Shown one piece after another: positions 61,811 through 64,000 of a stretch of 64,000 nt of DNA (position 1 is the first letter of the stretch; each line of letters begins with the position of its first letter). The notes under the pieces are model-generated. The model searched no databases, was not told where the DNA came from, and saw only the letters and a list, made by a program, of their open reading frames with translations. Position numbers and translations under genes: made by a program. The stretch comes from Streptomyces sp. RB17 (GTDB lineage Bacteria > Actinomycetota > Actinomycetes > Streptomycetales > Streptomycetaceae): the NCBI RefSeq assembly GCF_009604455.1, contig NZ_WEGL01000002.1, forward strand, positions 124,001-188,000, in the 5' to 3' direction.

Positions 61811-62938
61811 ATGACCGCCGTCCCCTTGGGGGTTCCCGAGGTACCGGCCCGGCCGGTCGCACCGCGGAGGCGGTCGCGGCAGATCCACGTCGGGCCGGTG
61901 GCGGTCGGGGGCGGAGCCCCGGTGTCGGTGCAGTCGATGACGACGACCCGTACGTCGGACATCGGCGCCACCCTGCAGCAGATCGCGGAACTCACCGCGT
62001 CCGGCTGCCAGATCGTCCGCGTCGCCTGCCCCACGCAGGACGACGCGGACGCCCTCGCCACCATCGCCCGCAAGTCGCAGATCCCGGTGATCGCGGACAT
62101 CCACTTCCAGCCGAAGTACGTCTTCGCGGCCATCGAGGCCGGCTGCGCGGCGGTTCGCGTCAACCCGGGCAACATCAAGAAGTTCGACGACCAGGTGAAG
62201 GAGATCGCGCGCGCCGCCAAGGACCACGGCACGCCGATCCGGATCGGCGTCAACGCCGGCTCCCTCGACAGACGGCTGCTGCAGAAGTACGGCAGGGCAA
62301 CCCCGGAGGCGCTGGTGGAGAGCGCGCTGTGGGAGGCCTCGCTCTTCGAGGAGCACGACTTCCGGGACATCAAGATCTCGGTGAAGCACAACGACCCGGT
62401 CGTGATGATCGAGGCCTACCGGCAGCTCGCCGAACAGTGCGACTACCCCCTGCACCTGGGGGTCACCGAGGCCGGTCCGGCGTTCCAGGGCACGATCAAG
62501 TCGGCCGTGGCCTTCGGGGCGCTGCTCAGCCGGGGCATCGGCGACACGATCCGGGTGTCGCTGAGCGCTCCGCCCGTCGAGGAGGTCAAGGTCGGCATCC
62601 AGATCCTCCAGTCGCTGGGGCTCAGGCAGCGGCGCCTGGAGATCGTCTCCTGTCCGTCCTGCGGCCGGGCCCAGGTGGATGTCTACAAGCTCGCGGAGGA
62701 GGTCACGGCGGGCCTCGACGGCATGGAAGTGCCGCTCAGGGTCGCGGTGATGGGGTGCGTGGTGAACGGTCCCGGCGAGGCCCGTGAGGCCGACCTCGGA
62801 GTTGCCTCGGGCAACGGAAAGGGGCAGATCTTCGTCAAGGGCGAGGTCATCAAGACCGTCCCCGAGTCGAAGATCGTGGAGACCCTGATCGAGGAGGCCA
62901 TGAAGCTCGCCGAGCGGACGAGCCCCGCAGACGAATGA
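61811..62938 (+). CDS. ispG: (E)-4-hydroxy-3-methylbut-2-enyl-diphosphate synthase (IspG/GcpE)
   Basis: A 375-residue MEP-pathway enzyme with a TIM barrel and a C-terminal [4Fe-4S] domain. Core motifs are [12 protein letters not shown] and [12 protein letters not shown], and the cluster cysteines sit in SCPSCGRAQ and [17 protein letters not shown]. It reduces MEcPP to HMBPP. It starts 5 bases after hpnH within the operon, so isoprenoid precursor supply is linked directly to hopanoid synthesis. Confidence 0.97.
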   Translation: MTAVPLGVPEVPARPVAPRRRSRQIHVGPVAVGGGAPVSVQSMTTTRTSDIGATLQQIAELTASGCQIVRVACPTQDDADALATIARKSQIPVIADIHFQPKYVFAAIEAGCAAVRVNPGNIKKFDDQVKEIARAAKDHGTPIRIGVNAGSLDRRLLQKYGRATPEALVESALWEASLFEEHDFRDIKISVKHNDPVVMIEAYRQLAEQCDYPLHLGVTEAGPAFQGTIKSAVAFGALLSRGIGDTIRVSLSAPPVEEVKVGIQILQSLGLRQRRLEIVSCPSCGRAQVDVYKLAEEVTAGLDGMEVPLRVAVMGCVVNGPGEAREADLGVASGNGKGQIFVKGEVIKTVPESKIVETLIEEAMKLAERTSPADE

Positions 62939-62977
62939 GTTGAGCACAGCACGGCACGGACCGAGAGGGGGCCCAGC

Positions 62978-64000
62978 GTGACCATTCTGGAGACGATCCG
63001 GACACCACGCGACGTGAAGGCGCTGTCCGAGGCGGAACTCGCTGAACTGTCCCAAGAAATACGTGAGTTCCTGGTGCATGCGGTATCGAGGACCGGTGGT
63101 CACCTCGGGCCCAATCTGGGGGTGGTGGAACTGTCCATCGCGCTCCACCGGGTCTTCGAGTCACCGGTCGACCGCATCCTGTGGGACACCGGCCATCAGT
63201 CCTACGTCCACAAGTTGCTGACCGGTCGTCAGGATTTTTCCAAGCTGCGCGGCAAGGGCGGGCTGTCCGGCTACCCCTCGCGCGAGGAGTCCGAGCACGA
63301 CGTCATCGAGAACAGCCACGCCTCCACCGCGCTCGGCTGGGCCGACGGCCTCGCCAAGGCCAACCAGGTGCAGGGGGAGAAGGGCCATGTGGTCGCCGTC
63401 ATCGGCGACGGCGCGCTGACCGGCGGCATGGCCTGGGAGGCGCTGAACAACATCGCGGCCGCCAAGGACCGGCCGCTGATCATCGTCGTCAACGACAACG
63501 AACGCTCCTACGCCCCGACCATCGGCGGCCTCGCCAACCACCTGGCCACCCTGCGCACCACCGACAGCTACGAGAAAGTCCTGGCCTGGGGCAAGGACGT
63601 GCTGCTGCGCACCCCGATCGTCGGGAACACGATCTACGAGTCCCTGCACGGCGCGAAGAAGGGCTTCAAGGACGCGTTCGCCCCGCAGGGCATGTTCGAG
63701 GACCTGGGGCTGAAGTACCTGGGCCCGATCGACGGCCACGACATCAAGGCCGTCGAGTCGGCGCTGCGCCGGGCGAAACGGTTCCACGGCCCGGTCCTGG
63801 TCCACTGCCTCACCGAGAAGGGCCGCGGCTACGAGCCCGCCCTCGCCCACGAGGAGGACCACTTCCACACGGTCGGCGTGATGGACCCGCTGACCTGCGA
63901 GCCGCTCGCGCCGTCCAACGGACCCTCCTGGACCTCGGTGTTCGGCGACGAGATCGTGAAGATCGGCGAGGAACGGGACGACGTCGTCGCCATCACCGCG
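62978..64000 (+). CDS. dxs: 1-deoxy-D-xylulose-5-phosphate synthase (partial, runs off the right edge)
   Basis: A TPP-dependent transketolase-like enzyme that condenses pyruvate and glyceraldehyde-3-P, first step of the MEP pathway. From GTG 62978 (GAGAGGGGG upstream) 341 codons remain open to the end of the window. It shows [31 protein letters not shown], the TPP motif [19 protein letters not shown] then NDNERSYAP, and [14 protein letters not shown]. The C-terminal pyrimidine-binding and transketolase-C domains are off the edge. With ispG it gives two MEP genes in the operon. Confidence 0.95.
   Translation, partial: MTILETIRTPRDVKALSEAELAELSQEIREFLVHAVSRTGGHLGPNLGVVELSIALHRVFESPVDRILWDTGHQSYVHKLLTGRQDFSKLRGKGGLSGYPSREESEHDVIENSHASTALGWADGLAKANQVQGEKGHVVAVIGDGALTGGMAWEALNNIAAAKDRPLIIVVNDNERSYAPTIGGLANHLATLRTTDSYEKVLAWGKDVLLRTPIVGNTIYESLHGAKKGFKDAFAPQGMFEDLGLKYLGPIDGHDIKAVESALRRAKRFHGPVLVHCLTEKGRGYEPALAHEEDHFHTVGVMDPLTCEPLAPSNGPSWTSVFGDEIVKIGEERDDVVAITA

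Overview
The window is high-GC, densely coded actinobacterial chromosome, almost certainly from a Streptomyces. The evidence is strong GC bias at third codon positions, GTG and TTG starts, a WhiB-like protein, an SsgA-like sporulation protein, GTGA/ATGA stop-start overlaps, and a hopanoid cluster in the order known from Streptomyces. As I recall it, the gene order resembles the S. coelicolor SCO67xx region. No rRNA, tRNA, CRISPR array, prophage or intact insertion sequence was seen. No in-frame TTA codon was noticed, but I did not scan for them exhaustively.

Region 1 (1-18.8 kb) is mixed housekeeping and regulation. It holds a MarR regulator, a DUF3048 lipoprotein, a zinc alcohol dehydrogenase, and a divergent NHEJ pair (ATP-dependent DNA ligase and LigD-type polymerase). 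A frameshifted ornithine cyclodeaminase follows, then a LacI regulator carrying an in-frame tandem repeat, a VOC protein, a Wbl protein, and an acyl-ACP desaturase with a three-copy operator. Next come dimethylargininase, an ABC-F protein with a long structured leader, a PEP mutase-like enzyme, SsgD-like, a YCF48-like secreted protein, a YciI protein, endonuclease V and a saccharopine dehydrogenase-like reductase.

Region 2 (19-45.7 kb) begins with a beta-oxidation operon (CoA-transferase, thiolase, FadB/J-like multifunctional enzyme) facing a MerR regulator. It continues with an amino-acid permease, a decayed macrodomain gene, a PfkB kinase, two secreted peptidases, a D-amino-acid-oxidase-like enzyme, a second ABC-F protein, Tex, a 43-residue small protein, two DJ-1/PfpI proteins, enoyl-CoA hydratase, a DUF308 membrane protein and an anti-sigma-type ATPase. 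A block of about 97-bp tandem repeats follows, then IPP isomerase, a cation diffusion facilitator and GalE.

Region 3 (45.9-53 kb) is a tight seven-gene operon. It encodes two CDP-alcohol phosphotransferases, a sugar/polyol-phosphate nucleotidyltransferase, a glycerol-1-phosphate dehydrogenase homologue, a GT2 glycosyltransferase, and a TagG/TagH-like ABC exporter. I read it as a pathway that makes, activates, transfers and exports a polyol-phosphate glycoconjugate. It is the best candidate here for an undescribed system.

Region 4 (53-64 kb) is the hopanoid operon: hpnC, hpnD, a small 72-residue ORF, hpnE, a polyprenyl diphosphate synthase, shc, hpnG, hpnH, then ispG and dxs, which runs off the right edge. 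Together with idi at 42.8-43.4 kb, the window holds both MEP-pathway supply genes and the route from farnesyl diphosphate through squalene and hopene to adenosylhopane and ribosylhopane.
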